A DNA stretch of 64,000 nt from Tuwongella immobilis (GTDB lineage: Bacteria > Planctomycetota > Planctomycetia > Gemmatales > Gemmataceae): NCBI RefSeq assembly GCF_901538355.1, contig NZ_LR593887.1:1464920-1528919 (forward strand), given 5' to 3'. Below, one piece after another: positions 16,581 to 26,291 of this stretch. A model generated the notes under the pieces. The model saw nothing but the letters and a program-made list of their open reading frames with translations. It was not told the DNA's origin and did no database searches. The position numbers and the translations under genes were made by a program. Each line of letters starts with the position of its first letter. Positions within the stretch are counted from its first letter, which is position 1.

Positions 16581-17657
16581 ATGCGCTTCGCCGTGACGCT
16601 GCTGGGCCTATTGGCCTGTTCGCTCCCAACATTCGCAGATGCAACGACTTACGACGGTCGGCACGATCTTCGCAAGATTGAATTGTCGGTGGTGTACTTC
16701 GTACCCAAAGACCGCAAGCCGCTCCCGGATTGGCGGGATCGCGTCGATTACTACATCAAACGTGTCGTGGAGTTCCACAAACGAGAGTTGGATGGAATCT
16801 CGACCGTGGTGCCGGTGATCCATCCCAAGCCGCTGGTTTCGGAGTTCGAATCGTCGCACTTCCGACGTGGCGACCAGAATCAGACCTTCTTTTCGACGAT
16901 GGAGGCGGTTCGCAACCAACTCCCCTGGAAGCCGGATCGCAAAAACGGTTTCCCCGTCTTGCTGGTGCTCAGCGACATCAACTGGCGAGAGTTGGACGAT
17001 TTTCGCCGCGTTCGGCTGGTGGACGGCAAGGAAGTGCATGAAGGGAACATCGCCCGCAACGGTCGGCATTTCCCCGGTGCGGAATCGGGTGGCTCGCGCG
17101 CAACCTACATCGGACGGCCAGGTTACGGCATGGGGCTGGTGAGTGCCGACGGCTGGCGGGTGCCGTATAGCGGCTCCGATTGCGTGATTTACCACGAAGG
17201 GTTGGGCCACAGCATTGGCCTGCCGCACCCCGATCCCATCGATGATACCGTGATGGGAACCGCTCAGTACCGATTCTGGATCAATCAAGCGACGCTCAAC
17301 ACGGAGCAGAAGAAAAAGCTTGGCTGGAAGCCATTGGACAAGCCGATCGACCGATCCAAGGAACTGTTTACGAATTTCAGTGCGACACCGACGCCGAATG
17401 TGCCCCGTGTCGGGCAAGACGTGCAACTGGTGATGGCTTGGCCGAACGAGGCCAAACTGAAGTCTGTCCGCCTTCGGGTGCAAACGGATCTTTTCGGCGA
17501 ATGGAACGCGGTCCCGGTCGAAATCGGCGCCAAGCTCCCCGAACGCATCCGATTGGGCCGATGGGAAAAGCCGACCCCGGTGAGCTATCGCATCGATGTC
17601 GAATTAACCGACGGCCAAACCGCCGAAATCTGGGGCTATTTCCAAGTCAAGCCGTAA
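16581..17657 (+). CDS. Putative secreted metallopeptidase-like protein with an altered zinc motif
   Basis: 358 residues from ATG 16581 (CAGGA upstream); a signal peptide (MRFAVTLLGLLACSLPTFADA) follows directly, supporting this start over the longer frame. Residues 205-216 read HEGLGHSIGLPH. This is like the metzincin motif HExxHxxGxxH but with one extra glycine between the glutamate and the second histidine, so the first two ligands are five rather than four residues apart. A downstream VMGT could be a Met-turn equivalent. The C-terminal 110 residues look like a beta-sandwich. Function as a zinc protease is inferred; it may be a non-catalytic relative. Confidence 0.6.
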   Translation: MRFAVTLLGLLACSLPTFADATTYDGRHDLRKIELSVVYFVPKDRKPLPDWRDRVDYYIKRVVEFHKRELDGISTVVPVIHPKPLVSEFESSHFRRGDQNQTFFSTMEAVRNQLPWKPDRKNGFPVLLVLSDINWRELDDFRRVRLVDGKEVHEGNIARNGRHFPGAESGGSRATYIGRPGYGMGLVSADGWRVPYSGSDCVIYHEGLGHSIGLPHPDPIDDTVMGTAQYRFWINQATLNTEQKKKLGWKPLDKPIDRSKELFTNFSATPTPNVPRVGQDVQLVMAWPNEAKLKSVRLRVQTDLFGEWNAVPVEIGAKLPERIRLGRWEKPTPVSYRIDVELTDGQTAEIWGYFQVKP

Positions 17658-17666
17658 TCACGAGTT

Positions 17667-17703
17667 CCGATCGTGCCCGACCCACCCAGCGTCCCACGAT
17701 CGG
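17667..17703 (+). terminator. Hairpin after metallopeptidase-like gene
   Basis: CCGATCGTG (17667-17675) pairs perfectly with CACGATCGG (17695-17703), loop 19 nt, 10 bp after the stop codon. Confidence 0.55.
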
Positions 17704-17772
17704 CAATCCGAACCTGGCGATGAACTGCACCGATGGGCTAGGGAGTTTCGTGCTGGAAGCGGGGGGCGGGCG

Positions 17773-18207
17773 ATGACGGGGGGATTTCCGAGTGACTGGT
17801 TTCAGGATCCTCAGTTTGAGCAACTCGTCGCTCAGCTTTGTACCCATCCTGGAATGTATGTCGCGCCGGTTACGTTCGGAGCGGTGTGCGCGTACCTCGA
17901 TGGTTTTGATACGGCCCGCAACGGTGGGCCGTTGATGGGGTGGCAGCCGTGGCTTGTGGTTCGGGCCAGCGTGGGCAACAATCTCCACTGGTCCGAACTG
18001 GCCCGACGGCAGGCGGTTGCCGACCCCGCCGATGCGGAGCTGCCAGACGAGGTACAAGCGATCCGAGCGTTGGGCAGGCTCCTCGCGGAGTTCTTTGAGT
18101 ATCGTCAGGCTTCCAGAATCACCAAGCTGTTCCACGATTACGCCCATTGGCTACTCACGCAGTCATGGTACACCGGGCCATTACGGGGTGTGGTTGTTTC
18201 AGATTAA
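17773..18207 (+). CDS. Hypothetical protein
   Basis: 144 residues, no family recognised. The sequence is tryptophan- and leucine-rich without signal peptide or membrane segment (FQDPQFEQLVAQLCTHPGMYV near the start, LFHDYAHWLLTQSWY near the end). ATG 17773 follows GGGGGCGGGCG. The frame is open without interruption and biased like a real protein. The next orphan starts about 100 bp downstream; the two may form a pair. Confidence 0.6.
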   Translation: MTGGFPSDWFQDPQFEQLVAQLCTHPGMYVAPVTFGAVCAYLDGFDTARNGGPLMGWQPWLVVRASVGNNLHWSELARRQAVADPADAELPDEVQAIRALGRLLAEFFEYRQASRITKLFHDYAHWLLTQSWYTGPLRGVVVSD

Positions 18208-18310
18208 TGACAGTCATTTGCTAGATCAGACGACTGCGAGCCTGATTCCGGTGAATCTTCTGAGATGGATGCGAGCGGTGTTTGGAATCGTTCGGTATCG
18301 GAAAAGTGTG

Positions 18311-18652
18311 ATGACAGAAGGATGCACGCCGCTGGAAGTGCTGTCGGTTCTGGAGCTGCGGGATCACGATTTGGCTGCGCGCTGCCTGGAGGTGATCCGG
18401 TTACACGTGGCGGAAATCCTGCCCGTTGGAACGCGGTATCGGGTCGAGGTGATTCAAGTCTGCCATCATCATCCGCAGAACGTCTACCCGGCGCTTGGAT
18501 TATTCGGACCGCACACCATGGCGGAGTTCCGGGAGGCGGAACAACGGATCGCCGCCTGGGTCGCCGAGCGGGGGTTGGACTGGCTGGTTGCCGCAAGTGC
18601 AGGTGTCACCACACCTCCATGGGCTGGCCATCCCAATCCCAAGAGCCGTTAG
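18311..18652 (+). CDS. Small hypothetical protein
   Basis: 113 residues from ATG 18311 (ATG 18269 or GTG 18308 are alternatives in the same frame). Seen: a helical N-terminus (PLEVLSVLELRDHDLAARCLEVI), a beta-type middle (RYRVEVIQVCHHHPQNVYP) and a helical C-terminus. No signal, no known motif. It follows another orphan in the same direction and precedes a promoter-like TACAAT for the DUF1549 gene. Identity as a real gene rests on composition only. Confidence 0.5.
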   Translation: MTEGCTPLEVLSVLELRDHDLAARCLEVIRLHVAEILPVGTRYRVEVIQVCHHHPQNVYPALGLFGPHTMAEFREAEQRIAAWVAERGLDWLVAASAGVTTPPWAGHPNPKSR

Positions 18653-18813
18653 TTTACGGGGTTCGATGGTTGTTTTCGCGTGCGATCGATGGCGATAGAA
18701 CTCGAAGCAAGATTGGGGAGAGCACCAATCGATCCCGCCGGATGCGAGGGGCGGGGGCGCGAAATTGTGGACAACTTTCTGCCTTCTGGAATTTCCCCCT
18801 TGCATCGCGGCGC

Positions 18814-18844
18814 TTGGCGCGCTCAAAATGCAGTTACCTACAAT
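18814..18844 (+). promoter_or_regulatory. Possible promoter of the DUF1549/DUF1553 gene
   Basis: TTGGCG (18814-18819) and TACAAT (18839-18844) separated by 19 bp, 54 bp before the start codon. TACAAT recurs upstream of several genes in this window. Confidence 0.4.
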
Positions 18845-18897
18845 AGATGGTAGTCCCACCACCCCGCACTTTCCTGCCTTAGGGGGGATCGAATTCG

Positions 18898-21459
18898 ATG
18901 GAACGGACATTCGCACGTTGGCTCAAGCGGCCAACTCGATTGCTATTGCTGAGCGGCTTGGCGATGCTGCTGGGAACCTCTTCGGTTCGTTCAGCGGAAA
19001 CCACCGCCATTCCCGCCACCCCCACGGTGCAACCCGCCGCTCTCCCCAAGCCGAGCGATTTGGCCAAGCTGGAGATTTATCCCAGCAAGCTGACGCTCAA
19101 GGGCGGCGACGATGCGGGGCAACTCATTATCACCGGCACGCTGGCCAATGGTCGCTTGGTCGATCTGACTGGCGATGTCACCTACGAAGCCAGCGATGCC
19201 AAAATTGTGCGCATCACCACCACAGGCCGCGTCGTCCCCACCGGAGATGGCGCAACGCAAGTGGTTGCCAAATATGGCGATAAGTCGATTGCGCTGCCGG
19301 TGAGCGTCTCGGCGGTGAACGAGAATCTGCCGATCAACTTCACCAATCAGATTGTGCCGATCTTCACGAAGTTGAGCTGCAACGGCGGCGGTTGCCATGG
19401 CAAAATCGCCGGGCAAAACGGCTTCCGATTGGGGCTGCTGGGCTTCGATCCGGATCTGGATTATGCCACGCTGGTGAAAGAAGCACGCGGCCGCCGACTG
19501 TTCCCGGCCGCACCGGATTCGTCGCTGTTCCTGCTGAAGGCGACCGCCAAGATGCCTCACGGCGGCGGCAAGAAGATGGAACCAGATTCCGACGAATACA
19601 AACTCGTGCGACGCTGGATTGCTGCCGGGATGCCGTATGGCTCGCCCAGCGATCCGACGGTGACCCATATTTCGGTCTACCCCGAACACCGGGTGCTGTC
19701 GCGCCAAAGTCGTCAGCAGTTCGCGGTTTACGCGCATTATACCGATGGCTCGATCGAAGATATCACCCGCCGGGCGCAGTACGATTCCAACGACACGGAA
19801 ATCGCCACCGTGGATACCCACGCGTTGGTGCGAACGCTGTCGATGTCCGGCGAAGCGGCGATCATGGCCCGCTATCAAGGGCATGTGGCCGTGTTCCGAG
19901 CGACCGTTCCGCTGGGCGAAAAGACTCCGGAATGGCAGTTCCCCGAACAAACGGTCGTGGACAAACACACGTCTAAGCAATGGCGGGAACTCGGTCTGGT
20001 GCCGTCGGAACGGGCGAATGATGAGACGTTTATTCGTCGATTGTACCTGGATCTGACCGGGACGCTGCCGACGCCGACGCAGGTGAAGCAATTCGTGGCG
20101 GATGCCAACCCCGCGAAGCGCGATGTGCTGGTGGATCAACTGCTCGATTCGCCGGAATATGCGTATTATTTTGCGAATAAGTGGGCGGATATTCTCCGCG
20201 TCAAGCGGAACGGCGATGCCACGCGGATGACCGGCACCTTTGGCTTCCATGATTGGATTCGCCAAGCGATGGCCGAAGATATGCCGTATGATCGATTCGT
20301 TCGCTCGATTCTGGGCGCGACCGGCGACGAAGTGAAGAACCCGCCGACGGTGTGGTACAAGGAACTGCAACAGCCCGAGCAGTTCGTGGATGACACGGCG
20401 CAAGTGTTTCTGGGACAACGACTTGGGTGCGCGAATTGCCACCATCACCCCTACGAAAAGTGGAGCCAAGACGACTATTGGGGCTTGGCCGCCTTCTTTG
20501 GTCGGGTGGGTCGTAAGAATGTGCCGATGAATGGGGCACTGCCCGGTGCGCCGCAGCAAATGCAGGTCGTGTTCAGCCGTTCGAGCGGGAGTGTGAATAA
20601 CAAGCGGACGGGGCAACCGGCCAAGTTCAAGCCGCTGGATGGCCCGGTGGTGGACGTTGCGGGCGAAGACGATCCGCGGCAAGCCTTGCTCGATTGGATG
20701 GTTCAGCCGAAGAATCCGTTCTTTGCCCGTGCGGTTGCGAATCGCTATTGGGCCCACTTCTTCGGTCGGGGCATTGTCGATCCGATCGATGACATGCGGG
20801 TCACGAATCCGCCCAGCAATCCGGCCCTGCTCGATGCCTTGGCCGACACGCTGACCAGCAATCAATACAGCCTGAAGTCGCTGGTGAAGGCGATTGTGAA
20901 GAGCCGAACGTATCAACTATCGGCGATTCCGAACGAATTCAACAAGCACGACAAACAAGCCTACGCCCGGTACTATCCGAAGCGGATGAGCGCGGAAGTG
21001 CTGCTCGACGCGGTCGGGCAAGTGACCGGCTCGCCGACGGCCTTTGGTGGGCTGCCATCCGACAAATTCGCCCCGCAACGCGCGATCATGTTGCCGGATG
21101 AAAACTTCTCGACGTACTTCCTGGAAGTGTTCGGTCGTCCGTCTCGCATCAGCGCTTGCGAATGCGAACGGGTCAGCGAAGCGAATCTGGCCCAAGCCTT
21201 GCACTTGCTCAATTCGGATGAAGTGCAAAGCAAGTTGTCTCGGGGTGGCTCGCGGGCCGATCTGTTGGCCAAAGACGCTCGCCCGGATGCCGAGAAGCTC
21301 GAAGAATTGTGGATGTGGGCATTCTCCCGCAAGCCGACCAAGGCCGACTTGGACGCGGCATTGGCCCACATTCAAAAGCACGGCGCCAACAAGAAGACCG
21401 CCTACGAAAACATCGTCTGGGCACTGATTAACACGAAGGAATTCGTCTTCAATCAGTAA
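18898..21459 (+). CDS. DUF1549/DUF1553 haem-binding exported protein with Ig-like domain
   Basis: 853 residues. Signal peptide (about 1-33), then a bacterial Ig-like (BIG2) domain (about 55-140, YPSKLTLKGGDDAGQL). A cytochrome-like segment with CNGGGCHG follows (about 160-240), then a second Ig-like stretch, the DUF1549 domain (about 370-580, FIRRLYLDLTGTLPTP, CANCHHHP) and a C-terminal DUF1553 domain (about 600-840, PFFARAVANRYWAHFFGRG). This architecture is characteristic of planctomycetes and is usually followed by a DUF1501 gene; here that partner is missing and a convergent gene follows. Function is unknown; c-type haem binding is inferred from CxxCH. Confidence 0.88.
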   Translation: MERTFARWLKRPTRLLLLSGLAMLLGTSSVRSAETTAIPATPTVQPAALPKPSDLAKLEIYPSKLTLKGGDDAGQLIITGTLANGRLVDLTGDVTYEASDAKIVRITTTGRVVPTGDGATQVVAKYGDKSIALPVSVSAVNENLPINFTNQIVPIFTKLSCNGGGCHGKIAGQNGFRLGLLGFDPDLDYATLVKEARGRRLFPAAPDSSLFLLKATAKMPHGGGKKMEPDSDEYKLVRRWIAAGMPYGSPSDPTVTHISVYPEHRVLSRQSRQQFAVYAHYTDGSIEDITRRAQYDSNDTEIATVDTHALVRTLSMSGEAAIMARYQGHVAVFRATVPLGEKTPEWQFPEQTVVDKHTSKQWRELGLVPSERANDETFIRRLYLDLTGTLPTPTQVKQFVADANPAKRDVLVDQLLDSPEYAYYFANKWADILRVKRNGDATRMTGTFGFHDWIRQAMAEDMPYDRFVRSILGATGDEVKNPPTVWYKELQQPEQFVDDTAQVFLGQRLGCANCHHHPYEKWSQDDYWGLAAFFGRVGRKNVPMNGALPGAPQQMQVVFSRSSGSVNNKRTGQPAKFKPLDGPVVDVAGEDDPRQALLDWMVQPKNPFFARAVANRYWAHFFGRGIVDPIDDMRVTNPPSNPALLDALADTLTSNQYSLKSLVKAIVKSRTYQLSAIPNEFNKHDKQAYARYYPKRMSAEVLLDAVGQVTGSPTAFGGLPSDKFAPQRAIMLPDENFSTYFLEVFGRPSRISACECERVSEANLAQALHLLNSDEVQSKLSRGGSRADLLAKDARPDAEKLEELWMWAFSRKPTKADLDAALAHIQKHGANKKTAYENIVWALINTKEFVFNQ

Positions 21460-21880
21460 TCGCCCAATCGATTGCAACCACTGGCCAGCCGCGGACTTCG
21501 GGAATTTCCCGGATTCCGCGGCTGGTGTCATTTTCCCGGCAGCTGCGGTTCGTCTTGGCGGAGCGTTGGCCCATTCCCCGCCGCATTCCCCGCCGCAATC
21601 CACTTCGACGGCGCAACCTCGTGCCAATGTTCCAATTGCGACTGCGACTGCGACTCTGATTCCATCGGCGATGCGTTCGATGCCGATGGTGCCGAGTACG
21701 GAGCGTGGGAAACCACCGGCGGGCAACATGACCGATGATGCGGATTGACTGGCTGCGTGTGACCAAGTGTTGACGGAACTGCTTGGCAGGCAAGGGAATC
21801 GGCTGATTGCCGCCGAGAAATGACCTGTCCCCGGAAGGAGTGCTTCCGGGGACAGGTGGGAGGATCGATCGCGGGTGGAA
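21460..21880. other. Intergenic region between convergent genes
   Basis: 421 bp between the ends of the DUF1549/1553 and transporter genes. Short frames here look random. The only clear structure is the perfect hairpin at 21824-21856. Confidence 0.6.
21824..21856. terminator. Bidirectional hairpin terminator
   Basis: A perfect 14-bp stem, CCTGTCCCCGGAAG (21824-21837) with CTTCCGGGGACAGG (21843-21856), and a 5-nt loop, located between convergent genes and 25 bp from the end of the minus-strand transporter. Confidence 0.75.
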
Positions 21881-24028
21881 TCAGATATCCATTTGACGGC
21901 GGCCGGCCTGTTCGATGGCTTCGCGGACGGCGGCGGAACTGGTCAATTGGATGCCGGGGCCGAAGACAATTCGGACAATCGCACGCAGCTTGGCGGGCTT
22001 ATCGACGCTGGCAACGGGGAGCCGTTCTCTACCTTGGCCGAAGAACACGGGCACAATCTGAGCCTGCGTGCGCTTCAGAATTTCGCTCAAGAATCGGCTT
22101 GTCTTTTGGTCGTCGGTGCGTCCGGTGATGCTGATGCCGACGAGGTCGCCCCGTTGGATGATTCGCACGGCCTCTTGGATATGCGATTCATCGCGTTGAT
22201 CGGTGCCGAAGAAGTGTGTGTAGCGATCGGTGGCAGAGATAATCGTTTGCTGGGCTTGGGGTTGCGTCGCATTGGTGGCCAACACCACGGGCCCGCTGCT
22301 GGGGAGATATTTCGAATCGGTGACATGCACGCCGGGCTTGCCGAGCGATTTCAGCACCCAGCGACTGCGGCTGAGCAGGTCACGCAATTGCCAGGTCAGC
22401 ACGATCAGAATCAGACCGCTCATCAGCCCCGCTCCGATGAACAGAAATCGCGGCAGGTGATGGGCGTCGAAGGCGGGCTTGGGATCGCTGCCTTCGGGAC
22501 GCAGCACATAATGCGGGACATTGCGAAGCGTGTACGTGGCAACCACCACGCGACTTCCTTGGGTAATTGCGGGTTCCGATTCGATGATCGTCGATTCGCG
22601 GGTGTCCGAAGGATCGAACATCGCCGTAAGGTCTTCTGGGGTGGTATCTTCCGGCGGTGGCAGCAGGACACCGCGCGAGATGATGCGGCCGACATCGTCG
22701 GGTTTGTCAATCGGTTTGCCTTCGATGCGGAATCCCACCGGGCGGCCGTGGGAGATATTCAGTTCGCGGACTTCGCCGACAAATTCGTCTTTCGTGGGAA
22801 TCTGCTCGACAAATCCCACTTGCTTGGCGGTGAACACCAGCGCGAAAAATAACGCGGAGGAGAGAATCGCGCCGGTCACATTGATGAAGTTGCTGGTGGC
22901 GATCATGTTCCCCTTGCTGGTCTTGGGGGCACGATATTGCAGCAGTGTGTACAGTGGCACCAGGTAGAAGCCGGTGGCGAAGCCAATCAGTACGATGCAG
23001 ACCACCAGATAGGGAATCGTATCGAGATTGAAGGCGGCAATGAGACAGCCAACAATCATGCCGATGATGCCCAGCGGAATCAGGCCGAGTTCGACTTTGC
23101 GGCCCGACAGCCACCCCGCCAGCGGCGATCCCAGGCCAATCCCCAGCGCGACGGTGCCGACAATGGCGCTGGTCTTGAGTTCGTTCCAGCGGGGATTTTG
23201 CGATTCGCCGAGCATGTAAATGCTTTGCCGCATGAACGCGACGACGAAGGTGAAAAAGGCGATGCCGATGACCGTGAGCCGCAGCGGTTTGATCGAAAAG
23301 AGTGTCTTGAGGTTGCCAATGAGCGGGCCAAACAGATACGGCGGAAACGAGACATTGGGATTGGCGGCGGGCATGCGTTGAATCAGGAAGCTGGCCACCG
23401 CTCCGATGATCGCCAGCCCGCAGAGGATGACGCCGATAATCACCTCACGGCCCTGGAACCAATACGACAAGACTCCGCCGAAGACGGTGCCCAAAATCAC
23501 GGCCAGGAACGAGAGCGATTCCAGTAAGCCATTGCCGCGACTAAGTAGTTGGGGCTGCAGGATTTCCGGCATTACGCCATATTTCGCGGGGACGAAGAAA
23601 GCCGAGTGGGTCCCCATTAGAAAGACGGTGGATAGCACAATCCAGGTGCCGGTCGATGGCGAGCCGTTGCGGCCCAGCCAGAATCCGAAGATGGCCAGCG
23701 CCGTAATGGCGACTTCGACAATCTTCCAGGAAATGAGCGAGTATTGTTTACTATATCGATCGGATAAGTATCCGGCCAAGGTGCAGAACAGTGCCCAAGG
23801 CAGGTAGAAGAGAATCGGCATCAGCGAGATGGCCTCGGTTTCGGTCATGGTCGCCGTGTTGATGGCGAAGAACATAGCCGAGGCGTGAATCGCTTGATCG
23901 TTAAAGGCTGCCAGGAATTGCGCGATCAGCAGGCCAATGAAGGTGCGAGATCGCAGGCTATCGGCAGGTTGGAACTCTCGGGTGGGTGCCGGCGTGGTTG
24001 CCGGGGGAATGCTTCCCGCTGAACTCAT
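21881..24028 (-). CDS. MFS lysophospholipid transporter-like protein with degenerate acyltransferase tail
   Basis: 715 residues. The first 430 form a 12-helix major facilitator domain similar to LplT (GLLIAQFLAAFNDQAI, AGYLSDRYSKQ, FVPAKYGVMPE), which flips lysophospholipids across the inner membrane; in Aas-type fusions it is joined to an acyltransferase. An insert (about 430-530) and one more hydrophobic segment lead to a 160-residue tail. That tail aligns by eye with PlsC-type acyltransferases (YLPSSGPVVLATNAT, VGISITGRT, AQIVPVFFGQGRE) but lacks the catalytic HxxxxD box. The tail is therefore probably inactive. Divergent from the pseudokinase gene. Confidence 0.75.
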   Translation of the reverse strand: MSSAGSIPPATTPAPTREFQPADSLRSRTFIGLLIAQFLAAFNDQAIHASAMFFAINTATMTETEAISLMPILFYLPWALFCTLAGYLSDRYSKQYSLISWKIVEVAITALAIFGFWLGRNGSPSTGTWIVLSTVFLMGTHSAFFVPAKYGVMPEILQPQLLSRGNGLLESLSFLAVILGTVFGGVLSYWFQGREVIIGVILCGLAIIGAVASFLIQRMPAANPNVSFPPYLFGPLIGNLKTLFSIKPLRLTVIGIAFFTFVVAFMRQSIYMLGESQNPRWNELKTSAIVGTVALGIGLGSPLAGWLSGRKVELGLIPLGIIGMIVGCLIAAFNLDTIPYLVVCIVLIGFATGFYLVPLYTLLQYRAPKTSKGNMIATSNFINVTGAILSSALFFALVFTAKQVGFVEQIPTKDEFVGEVRELNISHGRPVGFRIEGKPIDKPDDVGRIISRGVLLPPPEDTTPEDLTAMFDPSDTRESTIIESEPAITQGSRVVVATYTLRNVPHYVLRPEGSDPKPAFDAHHLPRFLFIGAGLMSGLILIVLTWQLRDLLSRSRWVLKSLGKPGVHVTDSKYLPSSGPVVLATNATQPQAQQTIISATDRYTHFFGTDQRDESHIQEAVRIIQRGDLVGISITGRTDDQKTSRFLSEILKRTQAQIVPVFFGQGRERLPVASVDKPAKLRAIVRIVFGPGIQLTSSAAVREAIEQAGRRQMDI

Positions 24029-24365
24029 GAACGCACTCGCACGGGGCCGGTGAAACTCGCTCGGCGTTCCTCGCCGATTGCCCTTATCCTAGGGCGGACA
24101 CCAATGATAGCAACCCCATTCAAGCCCCCCCAGCAATTGTCCCGATTTCCCAACCGATTCCGGACACCGTGGCGATGCGTTCTCGCCAATCTCTGGCGAA
24201 ATTCCCCGAACTTGCGTCGCTGCATCATCCAGCTTCGTGCATGATTGCGATGATTCGCAGATCGGCGGAACGCATCGGGATTGGCTTGCGGCAATCTTGG
24301 CAATCTGGGAGAATTCGCGTCTGGGTATCAATCGGGCCAATCGCGATTATCAGGAGCGGGCCGAC
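24029..24365. other. Divergent promoter region
   Basis: 337 bp between the minus-strand transporter and plus-strand kinase-like genes. Both must be transcribed from here; I see no strong -35/-10 pair. An in-frame ATG at 24237 could extend the kinase-like gene upstream, but the extra residues look non-native. Confidence 0.4.
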
Positions 24366-26291
24366 GTGGATGAGGCCATCATCAATCAGCCGATTCTCGG
24401 GACGACACGCTATCGAATCGTGCGGCGGGTGATGGGGTTGCGTTCCAGTGGGCAAACGGCCGTCTTTGAGGCCATCGACCGCGAGACCGGGCAAATCGTT
24501 GCCCTCAAGCAATGGTTCTTTCGTCGGGCGGAAGATGCGGAGCGAGCGACGGCGTTTGTCCAGCAATCGCGGCAATTGCTGGGCGAATTCGGCGATCATT
24601 TGGTGAGGATTCGCGATGTGCTGGACCTGCCGCAGCATCCGACCTGGGTGATGGATTGGGTCGAAGGCCGGTCGTTGGCCGCGTGCCTGGCCCGAAGCGA
24701 CCGCATCGGCGCGGGCGAGGTTCTGCGCATTGGGCGTGAGATCGCCCACGGCTTGGCCCAACTCCACGCCGCCGGGCAATGCCATGGCGATTTGCGACCG
24801 GAACATTGCTGGCTGTGCGATGCCGGAACTCCTTTTGCCAGAAGCGGATCGGTGCGATTGTTGGATTACGGCATGGGCGCATTCGCACCCCGCGACAGCA
24901 CCGCCGACTCCGCTCCCGCCCCGCGACATTTCTATCGTGCCGCCGAATGCTGGTCGCCCGCATCTCCCAATGATTGGGAGGCGCATTCGATCGATTGCAC
25001 GGGCCGAACTGCAAGCGGCCACGGCAGCCCCCAGGCCGACTGGTTCGCGCTGGGGGTGATTCTGTACCGAGCGTTCACGGGGCGATTCCCGTTCGAGGGG
25101 CGAACCCTGGCCGCGCTCGAGGCGGCGATTCGGCGTGGGCAGCCGATCCCGATTCGCCGATTTCGCCGGGATTTGCCGCATTCGGTCTGTCAACGGGTGC
25201 AGTCGCTGCTGTCGGTCGATCCGGATCGACGGGGAAAGAGTTCCATGCAGTTGGCCGCCGATTTGGAACGCGAGGCCGCACGGCTGCTGTCCGGCGAATC
25301 CGACCGTTACCGCTGGCGGACGGTTCTTTTCCCCATCGGTGTGATGGCGATTCTGCTGGGTGGACTGGCGGGATGGCAGTCGCGGAAGCTCCCTTCGGCG
25401 GTGTCGCAGGACGGGGCAGGGGCGGCGATCGCCACGCATTCGGAATCGGTCGCTCCTGAAATTCAGCATGTGAACGCTGCGCCGCAATTTTGGAATGGGC
25501 GGCATTCGCGGGTGGCGTTGCATCTCACGGCCGATGACCTGGAACATTGGGCCATGGAATGCGATGCGTCGGAATTTCGCGTGGTGGCGATTACGGGATG
25601 GAGTTGGGACGGCGAAGAACGCTTCTCGGCGGCGGCGGTCGCGAATCCGCAGCGGGTGAGCTGGTTGATTCGACATCGAGACAATGCCGACTTGCAAACG
25701 GTGAGTGGGTTGCGGACGCAGGGGTATCAACCGTTGGCGATTCGTTCGTATCGGCGGGAGAATCAGATTTGGCGTGCCGCGATTTGGACCAACGCGCTGC
25801 CTCGAGTGCCGGTGTTCTACTGTTCGGGCGAGGCGGTGCTGCGGCGGACGTGGGCAGATCTGCGCAAGCGGGGGCTGACGCCGATTCATCTCGGGGCCAG
25901 CGATTTGGGGCGAGCCGCGGTGCAATTTGATCTCACGGCAACGGCGGCGGCTGGAATCGAGGATTGGCATGTGGAGTGCGGTCTGACGAATATGCAGGCG
26001 CAAGAATGGCATCGGCAACATCTCCCGCCCCGAGCCGATGGCTGGCGGTTGCAGTCGATGGCGGCGTATCGTTCCACTGATGCAACTGCAGATGCCGAAC
26101 CACGATACGCACTGTTGGCCCATCGGGAAATCGGCGGCGCATCCGCATCGGCGGCGGTCTGGGGATTCTCGCCCGCGGAATTCTTCGCGGAATGTCAGCA
26201 GCAGGATTCCGCCGGGTGGCAGTTGGCTGGGCTGACGTGCCATGCGGAAGCGGCGGGGTTGCGATTTTCGGCAATTTGGCATCGCGATTGA
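24366..26291 (+). CDS. Pseudokinase-like membrane protein with bacterial tandem repeats
   Basis: 641 residues from GTG 24366 (CAGGAGCGG just upstream; start uncertain). A kinase-like domain (about 10-305) keeps VALKQ but has HGDLRPEH where active kinases have HRDLKPEN, and DYG in place of DFG, so metal and ATP handling are questionable. A transmembrane helix (about 318-340, LFPIGVMAILLGGLAGW) follows. The extracytoplasmic part (about 375-640) holds at least four repeats with a W-x6-Y/F-x5 and aiW pattern (YQPLAIRSYRRENQIWRAAIW). These resemble the bacterial tandem repeat domain 1 family. A signalling or scaffold role is inferred. Its 3' end is partly duplicated just downstream. Confidence 0.72.
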   Translation: MDEAIINQPILGTTRYRIVRRVMGLRSSGQTAVFEAIDRETGQIVALKQWFFRRAEDAERATAFVQQSRQLLGEFGDHLVRIRDVLDLPQHPTWVMDWVEGRSLAACLARSDRIGAGEVLRIGREIAHGLAQLHAAGQCHGDLRPEHCWLCDAGTPFARSGSVRLLDYGMGAFAPRDSTADSAPAPRHFYRAAECWSPASPNDWEAHSIDCTGRTASGHGSPQADWFALGVILYRAFTGRFPFEGRTLAALEAAIRRGQPIPIRRFRRDLPHSVCQRVQSLLSVDPDRRGKSSMQLAADLEREAARLLSGESDRYRWRTVLFPIGVMAILLGGLAGWQSRKLPSAVSQDGAGAAIATHSESVAPEIQHVNAAPQFWNGRHSRVALHLTADDLEHWAMECDASEFRVVAITGWSWDGEERFSAAAVANPQRVSWLIRHRDNADLQTVSGLRTQGYQPLAIRSYRRENQIWRAAIWTNALPRVPVFYCSGEAVLRRTWADLRKRGLTPIHLGASDLGRAAVQFDLTATAAAGIEDWHVECGLTNMQAQEWHRQHLPPRADGWRLQSMAAYRSTDATADAEPRYALLAHREIGGASASAAVWGFSPAEFFAECQQQDSAGWQLAGLTCHAEAAGLRFSAIWHRD

